A stretch of DNA of 64,000 nucleotides. It comes from Apricaphanius iberus (lineage: Eukaryota > Chordata > Actinopteri > Cyprinodontiformes > Aphaniidae). The first letter of the stretch is position 1; each line of letters opens with the position of its first letter. The notes under the pieces were generated by a model, which did no database searches, was not told where the DNA came from, and saw nothing but the letters and a program-made list of their open reading frames with translations. Positions 36,801-47,262 of the stretch are shown here, piece by piece. Location of the stretch: positions 496,001 to 560,000 of the forward strand of contig JAPXFQ010002133.1 in assembly GCA_028564705.1 (NCBI GenBank), read 5' to 3'. The translations under genes were made by a program, and so were the position numbers.

Positions 36801-39800
36801 TTTTTCTTAACAGTCCAGTTTTCAAAACCAAAACATGGCACTAAAGAGGTTAAATGTCAAAAAGACGCAAATATTTTATTATGGTTTGTAAGGAATGAAG
36901 CTAAAGATGAAATTAATATAAAAAAAGTGACTTTTGAAACAGTAAATAATTTTATAAGAAGTCTCCAGTGCACATTTCTGTGCATTTAGATCAAAGGTGT
37001 TACAATTATTAAAAGATGTAGTGAGGGTTAAGTGTTGTGTAAAGGAATGCCTTCCTGTTTACTGATTACTGTTTGAAAAGTGTTGCAAGAACCAATATTG
37101 GAATTTGTGTTTAGTAAAAAAAACAAAACACTAGAATTAATGAGGAACACATTAAATAATGTGCCGTTGTATTATTTTCAATGTAATACAGCTCAAATGT
37201 AATTTGAATAACTGTTCTCGGTTTATTTTCATTTAACATGCCGTCCCAACATTTTCCGATTTAAGGTTGTAATTTGGTGTCATTTTTTTGTTTATTTCTT
37301 TACCACCGAATCATGTAAAGTACCTTGAATTACCTTGTTGTTGAAAGAGTGCTGAACAAATATAATTGCCTTGCCTCGCCTTGATGGGAACGAGCTGAGA
37401 AGGCGATGCTTTTAGCAGCGGCTAATAAGTTTGAGTATCTCTGAGTCTTGTCCACGAATGAGGTAAAAATGAAGTAGAAGACTGATAGATGGATCGGTGT
37501 CGTGTCTCCAGTGATGCAGATGCTGTCACGATCTTTTGATGAAAGACCTGAGCAGAAGCTCTTGATTTTTCTGATAGACCCATGTTCCTACCCTCCTTTA
37601 TGATCCCGAGCTCTGGGTAGTGGCTGAAAGAACAAGATTGGAAGACGCAGGACATGCTCTTGGTCCGGGAAGGCCTTGGGACTCCTTCGGAAAAGCTAAG
37701 ACAAGTGGATGGATGGATGGTGACACCTAGATGGCAGGAAGATTTGAGGGGGTGGTTGCAGGAGTAAGTGCTAAGATAGTGGACTAATGTTTGATTTAAA
37801 GGTCGTATCTGGGGATATTTGGGTAAATTGCAAAGTGAATTCCCCAGAAAGGTGACTGCTGGTGGATCCACAGACGGAGTGAAGACAAAGTAAAAATATA
37901 AAATGGAAATGAAGGCAGTAAATGAGGAATAAAATAGGGATTCTAGAGTGAACAGAAAGAAGGAGTTGACCGAATAAAAATACTTCTTTTTTTTCTCATT
38001 ATTTCAGGTCAGCATGAGCTACATGGAGGATTCAACAATGTCCAAAATTAAGGAGGAATCAATCTATCGTGGCTCTACCGAATTCTCAAAAACCATAAAG
38101 GAATTTGATTTGATTCTGAGCACACAGATGGAAGAATCAGAAAGGATGAAGCTGCTGAATAACCACTTTGCCCACTTCATCAAAATTATCAGTGTACTGG
38201 ATATGGATAATCGCCGCCTCAAGGAAGAGATAACTTTTATCAGAACAAAAGAAGAAAATAGTTCTGCACTATTTGAGAACAAGTTAAAACGTAAGGAGGA
38301 CGAAATAAAGGCACTGACATTTGAAAATTCACAGATGAATCAGCAGATCAGCGAGCTAAAAAGAAGGTAGGGAATCATCAAAAGTGTGTTTCCATTTCCC
38401 GGTGAGCCGTCGTGTTTGAAATATGTATAGCGCTTTAAACATTTCCAAATTACAAACAAAATATTCAATTTATTTCATTCTGATTTTATTGTTACACCAA
38501 CAAAAAAGTTCAGAATTGTGAAGCAGAAATGAAAATGGCATTTGTTTTTAATGTTAAACAAGATAAAAATGTTGAAACTGTGCTGAGTTTTTTTTGCCCC
38601 CTCTGAGTCAAAACTTTTCTCTCCCACCTTCAGCTGTAATTAAAGCTGCAGATCCTTTGGGGTGTTAGTTTAGCTGTCCCGTTGACTTACATCTGTTAGT
38701 GCAACTATATTTACAAGTTGTTTCAAAACCCTAAGGATAGACAAAGTGTAACCTTTAAGATGAGTTTAACGTAAAAGTAATTTGACATTTGAAATATCTA
38801 ACCATTTTCTGTGTGACGTCTTGTTTGGACAATGAATATTAATTTATACGCATTTTGTTTCTCTGTTATACAGACTGGAGATTCTGACTGTAGAGAAAAC
38901 ACAAGCTTTGAAAAGAATCGAGGAGTTAATACAAGTAAGCTCAGTACAGCTCATGTTAAACCACTACGCTTTTTGTAGAGTTTTTATTGTGTTCTATTTA
39001 AGTTACTACTTTAGTGTTCATTTTCAAATATGGGGGAGACAATGAAACATAATTAAAACAATGTTTTTCAAACTTTATTTCAGAAACTGTTTATGTTTCT
39101 ATTAAATAGGTCTTAAAAATGTTATTATTCTTATTTTATTCAGTTCCGTTTCAGCAGTTTGGTTGTAAAAGCTAGTAAACTAAGAATAGAAGCTGATGGA
39201 TGGGAACCATTTATGATGGGAGGCCCATCTTAACCAGGCAGAGATAAGTGGATTTATTCGGAGGTTTATTTATCTTAGGAATATTTATAAAAGAGGATAA
39301 AACCAATTGAGTTTAGTCTCTTAAACCCAATTAAGTCATTTAATTCTTATTTTGGTCCAGGTTTATTATTGATTTAGTTGCTGTGAAAATCAGTAAGAGA
39401 GCTTGTGCATCGAGTTGACTTTATTTTTATAATTTTATCTTGCAGGAGGGAAACCATTCCTCACCACAAATCATTTACCTGCAGCAAGAGATCGAGGAAC
39501 TAAATGAGAAAATTAAGAGCCTGAAGGAAACCAATGAAAAGGTCTTTATGCTACCCTTGCTTTTCTTCTCTCACTCGCCGTTCTTTCCTTCATCTGATTT
39601 ACCATCAAAAATTTGTGCTCAAAAGTAAACTAGTGATACGGTGATAATCAATTCTTTCTTTCTATCTTGTAAAGTAAGAAAAAAATACAAACGACTCAAA
39701 ATAAACGAATAATTAAACAGACGTAGGAAACTCCGTGCTCCACATAACCCAGCATAGTTGTTTGTATGCACTGTGCTTACCTACTTGTTTCTTTTAGAAC

Positions 39801-42800
39801 TGATTTTGAGATTCTCTGGGGTTTGGAACCCTTATGGTCTTAGCCATCCAGACCAGGCAACCTAACATGCATTTCCTTCACTGCGGTACCTAGAGAGAAC
39901 TCATATGGAAAGGGAGAACATTGAAAGTCCAAGCAGAGAGGTCCATACCTGGAATTAGGGTTATGGATCAAGTCAACAGTGCTAACAACTAACTGGCAAC
40001 TGTGCATTTCTCCTGCTGTAAATTCAATATTTTTAAAAACCAAGTTCTTTTAAGCACGGAAGGATGCGTCTTCCTGGCTTCAAAGCTTTAATCAATAAAA
40101 AAAAATATGTATACATTTGTAGCGTGTATTTACACCTCACTTTTCAATATTAATATAATATCAATACAGGTAAAGGAAGAGATTTTGGGCTAAGCTTTGA
40201 ACCCAATAAAGAATAAAAAAAACAGCAATAATGACACTGAAACAGAAAATTAACTTTGGTGCAGGTACCATGTGTTGAAATGAGATAACAAAATATCTAC
40301 ATAAACAGAAATAAGGGCAACTAAATATAGAACAAAACCCCAAATATTTACAACTGCAGTTAGAAACTATCAAGTGCTCTTTCTGTATTGATTAAGTTAT
40401 TGATTGAGTCCATCTTTTGAAAATGAATCTTGATGTCACGCAACAAAATAATGTGTAACGGTCCCAAAAGAACTTGATGCCATAACCCACAAGGTTTTTG
40501 TGAGAGTTTGTAGTAAACATCCGATGGTTATTGTTAGAAAATGGAGGTGAGTGAGATAAGCATCAGTGGACACAGTAGCTCCCAGCTCTAGGTTCAAGCT
40601 CGCCATCAGTAAACATGGCCTGCAGTACAACAAACAGGACCAATTAATATCCTAAATCGGGACTAAAAGCGTCTTTAACCTTAGCTTCACATATTAACAA
40701 GTCCAATGTATACATATTCCTAAATAATTACATTAATGCACAAAATAAACATCCAGATACAGTCAAAATAAGCCATGATTTACCACATAGCCTGCACCTT
40801 GAACAATCAGTTGGTACCTCAGACTTTACGAAACATTTGGATCACACCGATGCTAACGGTAGGCGCTAGTTCACCATGTTAGCATCTCAGATTACATTCA
40901 TTACTCGCCAGTTCCTCTAATAAACGAGACATGATGGCGTTCCTGGACTCCCAACAGCCCAATAAGAAGCACTAAAAGTTAAAAGCGATAAATACAACCG
41001 TGTAAATGAAGCGCTTCAGTCATTAATAGCTCATGTCTGAGAGACACAGTTTGAAGTCCCGTCTGTCATCACCACAAACAGTTCTCTGAAGGTGAGTCGG
41101 TTTGTCATAGACAAAACTTTATCTCTGAAGACTGAAAGACATGTCTGTGCTATTAACTAATTTCACTAAGGATAACGGGACTTCGGCTGCACTTTTCCAA
41201 GAGTCAAGTTTGGTTGTGAACACAGAAGAACACCGCCCTCCTCTCTCAGTGATTGGAATCAGAATCAGCTTTAATGGCCAAGTATGACACATACAAGGAA
41301 TTTGACTCCGGCAACTTTTCTCTCCAGTACAGAACTTAAATAAGTGAAATTAAAACGGAAATAAATACAAATAAAAATAAAGGATAATGGATGGTTAGGG
41401 AATCGAGAAATCTGATTGGTTCTGGGAATAGCGTCATTTGTTCTTGTGCTTCCGATTTGTACTTGTATTATTAAATGAATCCGTAATTTTAATTTTCAAA
41501 ACATGTGCACAAGTTACAAATAAGCAGACACAAGTCACAACACATAAATCCCAACTCTAGTTCCATATTTTCTCCGTGTTTAATACTCCTTTCTTTGGCC
41601 TGGAGGCTACGACCCTCGCTCTCCTTCTTCTTCTGCAGTTGTAGTCCGCCGAACGTTTTCACACAAAACCTAAAGTAACTTTTGCCCCCAGCCAAAAATC
41701 AGTGTTTTCTCTGCGTCAAAATTTTGTAATTAAAATTCACGGACATCATATGTTCGATCCACGGCGCATTTCAAACGGGATTTAAAAAAACGTGGACCAA
41801 TGGACCGGAAGTAGAAGGGCGTGACTTAGGCTCCCAATACACTAGACTTCAGTATGCAGTTGGCTCAACGTGATCACATGACACGCACTATACCGGCGAT
41901 TTACGGGGACAGAACCACTATACCAATGCTTCATATATTTAATACAGGGTAGATTTTAACCGGGGTTACGCATTCATGTACCTTTCACTTCCTCATTGAC
42001 CTTTTGCACATCTAGGAAGTGGAGTACTGGAAGAAAACAACACCCTGTGGCGACGTCGTTGACGGCCACATGATTGACATCGAGGCGCTTTTGAAAAAAA
42101 TAAGGATGGAGATTAGTGCCTCTGCTGGAACCAGTTCTTATGAAATAAATGCCCTGTACAAATCCAAGGTAAGAGATGGGTTTATGTCATTGATATTCAA
42201 ATGTGTGGCTGTCAATTGCAACGGAGAAGGGCAAAGCAACTAGTGAACATATCTTGACGGCTGCAAAAGATTCACATTTTTTAAAGTACTGTCCTGACTG
42301 ACTGAATTATTGTTACTACAACCATGCAATGGTGGTCGCTCAGGATGGATCTATCAGATCCAACACCGGACTTACCACCAATGTTCTTCAGGGCTAAAGG
42401 ACTCAACAAGAACTAAAAAATACAAATAGTAGCCACTTGAAATTGGAATTCCAGGTTTTCATGTTCATTCTGGTGCGTCTTGGTCTGACCTGTTATCTAA
42501 CAAACACATTTTTTTCCCTGCAGGTGGAGGAATTGGAGCGGACAGTGGGAATGATGGAAATAGAGCTCCATGACGCCAACAAGAAGAATCATGATTACCT
42601 TCTCCTGCTCAAGAAAAACAAGTCCGAGATAACGTTCCTCAACGCCAAAGTGTGTGGGACATTTCTAAAACGTATTCTTTCCCCTGTGTGTTATTGATGA
42701 ACTCATCTCCTATTCCCTCTCAAAACACTCAGATCGAAGCCCTACAGTTTCAGATAAAGGAAACAGAGAAAATGTGGAGGGGTGAGCGTTCGTCATTTGA

Positions 42801-45800
42801 GAAATCCATTAAAACCCTCAAAGAGAAGATGTACCATATGGAGAAGGAGATCATGCTTAAATTCCGCAACTACACCGATTCAAAAAATACAAGTTTAAAC
42901 GTGGAAATTACGGCCTACGAGGGTTTGCTGGAAACTGGGTAATGTTTTGAAAGATTGAATAAGTCAAGTTAATGTTTGGAAAGATTGAATAAATCATTTT
43001 AGTTTACTTAAACAAGTTTTGTGATTTGTATAGTTACAGACTCAAGGGTTATCTGGATCCCAAATTCAGCGAATCAGCAGGTAAATATGTCTCTAAAAAA
43101 CGTAAGCACACTGAAAGAAGCTCTGATCCCGTAGACAAAAAATTAAAAAGTTTGGATTTTTTATTATGGGATTGAAAGCATTCTATTCAATCTCAAAATC
43201 ACAAGGAATATTTTCATTTTGCTTATTTTCTGAAGATGACTTTAAGGGTGCATACATCTATGGAAAACAATCAGATCAACCATTCCTAATCCGAAGTATG
43301 AACTTTCTTGATGTTACCTTAATGTATCAACAGATACAGTAGAGGTCACAGCGTGTCAATGTCTTCCTTTAATAAGTAATTGGTTTATATTTTCTTCATA
43401 ATCAGACTTGGACTTAACTTTTTCCAGTTTTAATAAAAATCAGCAGTGTTTGTTTCTTTGCCTTTTGCTTGCTTTCATTTTTCATTAACATAGAGATCGA
43501 TAGTGCTATGTTTAAGAGTTGTGATGTGTTGAAGAACATATGAATGTTAAAAACTGAACCCAGTCCCAAAACCTACAAATAATGGTTTTAATTTTTATGT
43601 TTTTATTTCTAATTTTGAAGGGTCGGATTATGGAAGTGAATATTTGCGTAGCCTTCTTAATATCGATGAAAGAATCGCGATACAGACGCTGGAATGTTCA
43701 CGCGACCTGGGATCGTATAACCAAGGTATAAACAGTGATGTTACCTATACGCATCAGCAAATGACTTCTTTAATAATTCCCATGCTTAGTTTTTTTTAAT
43801 CTTCATAAGCAAATTTAGATTTTAATTTCTAGTCCTAAAACAATCAGAACTTTATCTCCCTCTATGTTAAAAAACATGATATTTTGAAATTTGTCTTCTT
43901 TCCTGCTTATGAAGAATCAGAGGAAAACAAGGAAGCTGAGCCCGAAAACCAGGAAGCTGATTTCAGAAACCAGGAAGTTGAGTTCGTCAACCAGGAAGCT
44001 GAGTCCGGAAGCAAGGAAGCTGAGTTTGGAAACCAGGAAGCTGAGTCCGGAAACCAGGAAGCTGAGTCTGGAAACCAGGAAGCTGAGTCTGGAAACCAGG
44101 AAGCTGAGTCCGGAAACCAGGAAGCTGAGTCCGGAAACCAGGAAGCTGAGTCCGGAAACCAGGAAACTGAGTCCGGAAACCAGGAAACTGAGTCCGGAAA
44201 CCAGGAAGCTGAGTCCGGAAACCAGGAAGCTGAGTCTGACAATTCATCAGAGGAGGTAAAAATCCTGCATGTACTTTAAGTGTCACTAATTCCTTGCAGG
44301 TTGATGATATTTCTAGGACGGTGTTGTTGCACATTAACTGCTTCACAGAGCTTAGAGAGAACGGTTCCGTCACATGCTCTCCAGTTAAAACACATTTAAC
44401 GGGGGAGGGAAGGAAACTCGAACATCTCTCTCCACAGATGGCTTTTCCATTTTTCCTGATGCTTCCCAAGCCATTCCTTGGCCAAAAGGGACGTCCAGTC
44501 TCTCCAATTAGCCCTTCTCTAATGCCTCTTTTCCAATAAGCGCTACGACATGCGTCTGTGTGGTTTGCTACACTATTTTGTGGTCATCAGGAGACCTTTT
44601 CCACCGCATCTTGGACTCTAACTGACTCTAACTCAAATATAACAAGTATGTCTTGGGCTTGTCAATAGCTGTAAGGTTTTCCTCTACCTTTAACTTTCAT
44701 TATAGGCACACTTCAAGTGTGAGAGACTTGACGTGTAAACAGAACAAAAATCCAGGAAATTATTTTGTAAGTTTCTTTTTAAAATAATTTATTTGTATAA
44801 TGGAGCAGAAAATAAGTATTTGGTCAATAAAAAAAGTTTACCGCAACAGCTTGTCATTGCCAACAAAGGTTACATTACAGAGGTCAAACATTTTCTGCAG
44901 GTCTCCACCAAGTTTGCACACACTGTTGCTAGTATTTTGGCCCATTCTTCAATGCAGATCGCCTCTAAAGCTGGGATGTTTTGGGGTTCAACTCCCTCTC
45001 AAGGTTATGGGGCTGAGATCTGGAGGCTAAAGCCTGGTTTATACTTCTCCAACAGCAAATTTGCACTCAGACGCAGATGTATTGGTAGAGACGTTTCTCG
45101 TTTATGGTTCTCCGTTTCTTTCTCTCCGTTTTCCGTAGATCTTTTTCTGTTACAAAGCAATTCTTGACCAGGACAGCAGGGGGTGCTAACTTTTTCCTGT
45201 TGGCTTCCACCTACCATTGCAGCGTCGTTTCAGTTTTTTTCCTTCCGCCTGTGAACACATTTCCCCCTCAAGGAGAAATGGATGACAGAAAGTACACATG
45301 GAAACCTTTTTTTTTTTTTTGCTACACCTCGTTATGTTCATAATCGCCAAAAAAAAAACGATTAGATAAATGATCCTTTCAATATAAAGCATGTAGTACT
45401 CAAACGCTGCAATGACTACTGATTACAGTGACTGTAGTGTTCTGGTGAAGCGATCTCTGGCTGTAGCTGAGTTGACCAATCACAGGCACACACTCTATGC
45501 TGATGGAGACGGATTGTTAAAAAAAAATGGGGCTCTACTCCATCCGTCCTTGCGTAGGTGATGAGAGCGCTTGGGTTGACGGAGAATGCCGCTGTGTCAA
45601 TCTGTCTCTGTGAAAACGAGAAGCATAAACTGGCTTTAACTAGGCCACTGCAGGACCCTGAGATTCTTCTCATGAAGCCACTCCTTCGTTACCCGATGGG
45701 TGCGTTTGGGATCACTGTCATGCTGGAAGACCCTGCAACGTTTCATCTTCAGTGCTCTCAATTATGGAAGTTTTTGCACAAAATCTCACAATAGATGGCC

Positions 45801-47262
45801 CCATTAATCCTCTCGTGAAATGGATCAGTGTCCTGTCCCCAAAGCATATTTCCCAATTAACAATTTGTAGTAACAGCTATTGAATTAAGTTATTAAACGC
45901 TCATAATATAATATTTTTGCAGTTTTTCATTTAAATTATACATGGAATTAAAGAAAATAGTTTGATTTCATTATTTTATAAAAAATATTGCATATTTTGT
46001 TTACCAATTTACCCGTTTGTAGGACAGTATCAGGTATTTCAACATTGTGGTCATTAATGTGTAATTTTAATTAACCATAGGCCCATAAGGATATTAAAAA
46101 AGTTAAACATGGTAGGTTTCTAGTTGCCTTTGGTCGAGGTAGACTACCGTGGTGTGGGAGAGACACATTTGGGGATTGACGTGCCACGGAGAGCACAACA
46201 ACGAAGATCGCTCCACTGACACGCCCCGTGTAATTTGGGGGGTTATATAGGTCTCTCGTACCAATATAAAAATATCTTAAAAGACTTCATGTTGCCAAAG
46301 TTGGCACACTGAAATACAAATGACGGAACCGACACTCAATTGAGTGTCATATCGGTACTGTACCTGTATGGAAATTTGAGACTGATTGTATCTATAATGC
46401 ACCATCCTACGTATATTACTATATGTATTATATCTCACTTGATGTTTTTTCTGACACCTATTTATCTTATTTATGCTCAGAAAACGATAGTGATAATGAT
46501 GGATTATAGCACCAGGACTCCATGTATTTGTGTTTTGTATATATATTTATATGTGCGGATATATATATGCGCTCATGTATTTAGAGACTTTTTGAGGTCA
46601 TTGTTATATTTTTTTTTTTTATTATTATAATAAATATTTTTGGGTAGGCTTTCATAAGCATTCTATAATATTTTCTTTAGGCGGATTAGAGTAGAACTCT
46701 GTTGATTGCTTTGTAATGTTTGTTTCCTGGTGCACATACCATCATGTGACCCATATCACAGACCATTTAAGATGGCGTCCATCACTATTATGATGTCTGG
46801 CATTTAGCGTTTTGCTCGAAACGTGAGTCTAAATAAATCAACAGCAAATTGGAGTCCTGCAGTGTGCGAGACGTTTTTTTTTTGTGCCTTTTTCCACATG
46901 ATTCCTACTTTCGAATCAGCACCTGCCATATATTTTTGGGGAACGGATGTGTGTCTGGATCTTCTTCATTAAAATATAATATAAATGGTGTGAGTTTTGA
47001 CCATTTAATGACAACTTTTACACCATGCACTCCTCATTACTTCTCTTCTTACTCGAAATATGACAGCTCCAGGGTATAGTTTGCAATGTTTCCTGTTGGT
47101 TCTGCATTTCTGAGCCAACCTAGAACGTTTAGCTAGATGTCTTACCATCGGTTTATACGAGTATTGGAAATGAAGATTTAAACAATAATGGCAGTATCGA
47201 TAAAAAACGCAGATATCTAACATGCCTACTAATTTGTTTTCCTGCAGGGTGAACTTGATTAG
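27834..47262 (+). CDS. Intermediate-filament protein, type III-like, with heptad-repeat tail (IF gene B)
   Basis: Preferred start ATG 29,124. Coding exons: 29,124-29,165; 38,008-38,366; 38,874-38,934; 39,446-39,541; 42,016-42,168; 42,524-42,649; 42,733-42,938; 43,034-43,080; 43,621-43,725; 43,915-44,255; 47,248-47,262 (GELD-stop). Total 1551 nt, 516 residues, all phases consistent. Exons of 61, 96 and 126 bp equal vimentin/desmin exons 2, 3 and 5. Head about 55 residues. Coil 1A begins near residue 56 with [14 protein letters not shown], a diverged form of 'LNDRFAxYIxKV'. Rod to about residue 348, closing [17 protein letters not shown]. Tail residues 349-516 include about 15 copies of (G)NQEAE(S/F). 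The leader exon ends at 27,915 and follows the TATA-like box. An in-frame upstream ATG (27,834) would add 32 residues but probably precedes the transcription start. Paralogue of IF gene A; subtype unresolved. Confidence 0.9.
28282..28345 (+). repeat. Short copy of the fish 'tttatttataaagcgc' repeat box
   Basis: In intron 1 of IF gene B, 'aactttatttataaagcgct' is followed by 'ctcaaagtgctttaaag'. It is a fragment of the same motif class as at 11,540 and 20,695. Confidence 0.5.
29560..29754 (+). CDS. Hypothetical 64-codon ORF in intron 2 of IF gene B
   Basis: The frame opens [20 protein letters not shown], continues through a Glu/Lys segment and [13 protein letters not shown], and ends in an acidic [13 protein letters not shown] before TGA. 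Unlike the chance ORFs around it, it has balanced, protein-like composition and no low complexity. 'gatataaagatataaag' lies just upstream. I do not recognise the family. It could be a processed pseudogene fragment, a nested small gene, or an exon of another transcript; no splice sites decide this. No function is proposed. Confidence 0.35.
   Translation: MRMSQGGARETKVEMFRRSVEQEKEEVSSPVPNLKAAKPSLLLRKVAASRTMELDDDLNQLLNS
29969..30235 (+). mobile_element. MITE family 5, left part of a split copy
   Basis: Begins TAAAGCATGGTTTATACTTC and continues to 'cattccccccctcaaggagg'. It aligns with the left part of the intact element at 45,028. Similarity stops near 30,225 and resumes at about 33,640, so the copy is interrupted by about 3.4 kb of other sequence. 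Confidence 0.75.
30236..31634. other. Interrupting insert within the split MITE, 5' portion
   Basis: Starts with 'aatacactgtaaaagtaatt' and 'tttcagtaacacagttacg'. Words of similar kind occur inverted near 33,450-33,570 ('gtaacactgtta'), so it may itself be a DNA transposon. It carries a purine-rich stretch of 'gggacggga' words (30,880-31,000), an (AT)n tract at about 31,006-31,027, and no recognised gene. The frame at 31,355 opens upstream of LINE homology and is probably incidental there. Confidence 0.4.
31635..33130 (+). pseudogene. 5'-truncated L1/Tx1-type LINE: ORF2 C-terminus and G-rich 3' UTR
   Basis: From about 31,635 to 32,191 the frame encodes [20 protein letters not shown], then [21 protein letters not shown] (here split for length: DTCLQC, then NYTHALWFC) and KYWYQI. 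This is the tail of Tx1-like LINE ORF2 proteins ('lQyKilHRah.Tp.rL...G....C.rC......l.HmlW.Cp.i..fW'). It ends at TAG. About 0.9 kb of GC-rich, G-over-C plus-strand sequence follows, interpreted as its 3' UTR. ORFs of 100-224 codons across that stretch, on both strands, come from base composition. It lies in intron 2 of IF gene B. Confidence 0.78.
33640..33905 (+). mobile_element. MITE family 5, right part of the split copy
   Basis: Aligns with about 45,310-45,520 of the intact element: 'aaacgctgcattaactactg', 'gcgactatag', 'gatctctggctgttgttgaa', 'gaccaatcacaggc'. The right terminal repeat is missing. Contains a (TA)n tract at 33,727-33,751. Confidence 0.75.
34246..34610 (+). repeat. Dispersed fish repeat carrying a CTCF-like motif
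   Basis: Begins 'aaaggcacagtgtgtaattt' and contains 'ggccagtagggggcagtgca', wording I recognise from an abundant teleost repeat. No coding capacity. Confidence 0.5.
34273..34286 (+). promoter_or_regulatory. CTCF-like motif inside a dispersed repeat
   Basis: CCAGTAGGGGGCAG fits the vertebrate CTCF core CCASYAGRKGGCRS at every position. It sits in intron 2 of IF gene B. Occupancy is unknown. Confidence 0.4.
34641..35060 (-). pseudogene. RTE-like LINE reverse-transcriptase fragment
   Basis: The minus-strand frame contains [20 protein letters not shown] and [20 protein letters not shown], matching the family block 'I.k.EV..Al.rMKngKA.GpDdip.ev'. Upstream on that strand, with frameshifts, are MIKDRDGN and [12 protein letters not shown] pieces. 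This is the region just before RT motif 1 in RTE-type elements. Dead fragment in intron 2 of IF gene B. Confidence 0.75.
35061..37245. other. Intron 2 sequence of IF gene B, no gene recognised
   Basis: No conserved domain seen. Around 35,640-35,700, 'gatgagatgtgaaacatctt' and 'gtccagttgcctttt' resemble a widespread fish repeat. The frame at 35,368-35,637 belongs to that or is incidental. Confidence 0.4.
37250..37385 (+). repeat. LINE 3'-UTR tail
   Basis: 'ccaccgaatcatgtaaagta' with 'gttgttgaaagagtgctga' and a (ttgcc)n-like end. The same wording occurs after the LINE C-terminus at 55,020-55,090, so this is a 3'-tail-only copy of that LINE. Confidence 0.6.
37425..37722 (+). pseudogene. Non-LTR retrotransposon ORF2 C-terminal fragment with (GGAT)n tail
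   Basis: 'gagtatctctgagtcttgtc', 'gatggatcggtgtcg', 'gttcctaccctcctttatga', 'gagctctgggtagtggctga' and 'aagaacaagattg' follow a very abundant fish LINE. That LINE's protein reads EYLGV.FTSEG...IDRRIGAASAVM...VPTLTYGHE.WV.TER. The copy ends 'ggatggatggatgg' at about 37,720, the family's usual tail. Internal deletions and stops show it is dead. The large minus-strand ORF here is a shadow. Confidence 0.7.
39542..42015. other. Intron 5 of IF gene B
   Basis: About 2.5 kb between the 96-bp and 153-bp coding exons. Apart from the repeat fragment at 41,255 no gene or structured element was recognised. ORFs on the minus strand show no family signature. Confidence 0.5.
41255..41335 (+). repeat. Fish dispersed repeat fragment
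   Basis: 'ggaatcagaatcagctttaa' followed by 'ggccaagtatgacacatac' and 'aaggaatttgactccgg'. I recognise this as a very common teleost interspersed sequence. Confidence 0.55.
43930..44240 (+). repeat. Coding 21-bp minisatellite in the IF gene B tail
   Basis: About 15 tandem 21-bp units encode a heptad, consensus GNQEAES. The first five units are diverged ([35 protein letters not shown]); the last ten are nearly uniform, with Thr for Ala in units 12 and 13. Because the unit is a multiple of three and lacks stops in several frames, other plus-strand and minus-strand frames also stay open here. Those are shadows. Confidence 0.92.
44790..45870 (-). pseudogene. Tc1/mariner transposon relic, split by a MITE
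   Basis: The plus strand reads 'aagtatttggtcaataa', 'attgccaacaaaggtt', 'ttttggcccattcttcaatg', 'ggggctgagatctggagg', then after the MITE 'actaggccactgcaggaccc', 'gaagccactccttcgttacc', 'tttgggatcactgtcatgct' and 'ggccccattaatcc'. This is the reverse complement of a fish Tc1-like transposase gene as I know the family. Frameshifts and deletions make it inactive. The halves join cleanly at the MITE insertion point. Confidence 0.8.
45030..45636. mobile_element. MITE family 5, intact copy with TA target duplication
   Basis: Terminal inverted repeats AAGCCTGGTTTATACTTCTC (from 45,030) and GAGAAGCATAAACTGGCTT (to 45,636), about 607 bp, flanked on both sides by TA. Removing it leaves 'ggaggcTAactaggcc', which restores the Tc1 reading 'ggagactggctaggcc'. 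A second copy is split across 29,969-33,905. No coding capacity. The TA duplication points to the Tc1/mariner superfamily. Confidence 0.75.

Larger units (their letters stand above)
44256..47247. other. Intron 11 of IF gene B
   Basis: Three kilobases separating the heptad exon from a terminal exon encoding only GELD. It holds the Tc1 relic (44,790-45,870) and its nested MITE. From 45,870 to 47,247 no gene was recognised. Confidence 0.55.

Noticed and set aside
37422..37871. 149-codon minus-strand ORF
   Set aside because: The informative strand is plus, where a degraded LINE ORF2 C-terminus and its GGAT tail are visible. The minus ORF is its shadow.
43891..44469. Long open frames on both strands over the heptad repeat
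   Set aside because: The 21-bp unit keeps several frames open. Splice junctions and the conserved upstream phase select only the GNQEAES frame.
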